A stretch of DNA of 20,909 bases from an uncultured Atopobium sp. Its GTDB lineage: Bacteria; Actinomycetota; Coriobacteriia; Coriobacteriales; Atopobiaceae. The position numbers and the translations under genes are program-made. Position 1 is the stretch's first letter; each line of letters opens with the position of its first letter. Under the pieces are notes generated by a model that was not told the origin of the DNA, made no database searches, and was given only the letters and a program-made list of their open reading frames with translations. Location of the stretch: positions 1 to 20,909 of the forward strand of contig CAMQEO010000014.1 of assembly GCA_946999785.1 (NCBI GenBank), given 5' to 3'. Of the stretch, positions 20,407 to 20,909 are shown piece by piece.

Positions 20407-20909
20407 ATGGAATTTGACAGCAAACGTTTTACGATTATTGATCATCCACTTGTACAGCATAAATTGCATCTTCTTCGCGATGAAAATACGTCAACCAAAC
20501 AATTTCGCGAGCTGGTAAGCGAGCTTGCTATTTTTGAAGGCTATGAAGCTATGCGCGATTTTCCTTTGGAAGACGTTGATGTTAAAACTCCGTTAGAGGT
20601 TGCTCACTGTAAAAAGATTTCGGGCAAAAAAGTTGCCATCATTCCAATTTTACGTGCCGGTTTGGGTATGGTCGATGGTATTTTGCAACTTACTCCGTCA
20701 GCACGCGTTGGTCATGTTGGTATGTATAGAGACCCCGATACTCATGAGCCTCATCAGTACTATTGCAAGTTCCCCGAGGATATCGAAAATCGTACGTGCT
20801 TAGTGGTTGACCCCATGCTTGCAACTGGAGGCTCTCTTACTGCGGCTATCCATTTTCTGCGTGAGGCAGGTGTAAAAGATATTCGTGCACTCACCTTGGT
20901 GTCTGCACC
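20407..20909 (+). CDS. upp: Uracil phosphoribosyltransferase, 5' part (truncated by window end)
   Basis: Upp converts uracil plus PRPP into UMP in pyrimidine salvage. The frame opens at ATG 20407, six bases after AAAGGA (20395-20400), and runs open to the window end, giving 167 of roughly 209 expected residues. Motifs: DHPLVQHKLHLLRDENT (12-28), FRELVSELAIFEGYEA, IPILRAGLGMVDG (79-91) and the PRPP-binding VVDPMLATGGSL (133-144). The C-terminal uracil-binding segment lies beyond the window. Position after rpiB, with hpt also in this window, fits a nucleotide-salvage grouping; whether it shares the rpiB transcript is unclear because a 95-base gap with hairpins intervenes. Confidence 0.95.
   Translation, partial: MEFDSKRFTIIDHPLVQHKLHLLRDENTSTKQFRELVSELAIFEGYEAMRDFPLEDVDVKTPLEVAHCKKISGKKVAIIPILRAGLGMVDGILQLTPSARVGHVGMYRDPDTHEPHQYYCKFPEDIENRTCLVVDPMLATGGSLTAAIHFLREAGVKDIRALTLVSA

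Noticed and set aside
1..20909. Mobile elements, CRISPR arrays, tRNA or rRNA genes
   Set aside because: No transposase or integrase frames, no regularly spaced repeats, and no cloverleaf or rRNA-like segments seen.

Overview
The window reads as a chromosomal housekeeping region of a moderately AT-rich member of the Actinomycetota, most likely a Coriobacteriia-type organism of the Atopobium/Fannyhessea/Lancefieldella group. That assignment is an inference from gene order (tilS-hpt-ftsH followed by folate genes), protein flavour and base composition as judged by eye; no search was run. Genes are densely packed, mostly on the + strand, with clear Shine-Dalgarno (SD) sites. I see no tRNA, rRNA, insertion sequence, phage gene or CRISPR array.

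Layout. 1-1126: 3' part of clpB (truncated by the window edge), convergent with a small tail-anchored membrane protein (1152-1655, -). 1888-2316: an Hsp20 small heat-shock protein with a repeat-rich upstream region and a strong terminator. 2560-6921: tilS-hpt-ftsH, a conserved actinobacterial cluster, preceded by two candidate promoters with an inverted and a tandem repeat. 7075-9304: a PLP aminotransferase and a PHP-domain phosphoesterase. 9321-10100 (-): exonuclease III. 10286-12988: folate genes folE and a folP-folK fusion, followed after one base by a degenerate biotin-ligase-like protein. 13003-16198: a Mg2+-type P-type ATPase (mgtA-like) preceded by a strong promoter, a structured leader and a 60-residue Cys/His-rich mini-gene that overlaps the ATPase start. 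16492-16947: rpmE with a long Ala/Lys-rich extension and a structured leader. 17144-20909: prfA, a prmC-tsaC fusion, rpiB and the 5' part of upp.

How the genes work together. There is a proteostasis theme (ClpB disaggregase, Hsp20 holdase, FtsH protease), a translation-fidelity theme (TilS tRNA-Ile lysidine, TsaC for tRNA t6A, RF1 and its methylase PrmC, ribosomal protein L31), a salvage theme (Hpt, Upp, both using PRPP; RpiB feeds ribose-5-phosphate towards PRPP), and a folate block (GTP to dihydroneopterin triphosphate, then pterin pyrophosphokinase and dihydropteroate synthase). No folB is visible in the folate block.

The most interesting item is the mgtA control region: promoter, folded leader with competing pairings, and a translated-looking metal-ligand-rich mini-ORF overlapping the transporter start. 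Next are the catalytically stripped biotin-ligase homologue, the PrmC-TsaC and DHPS-HPPK fusions, and the extended L31.
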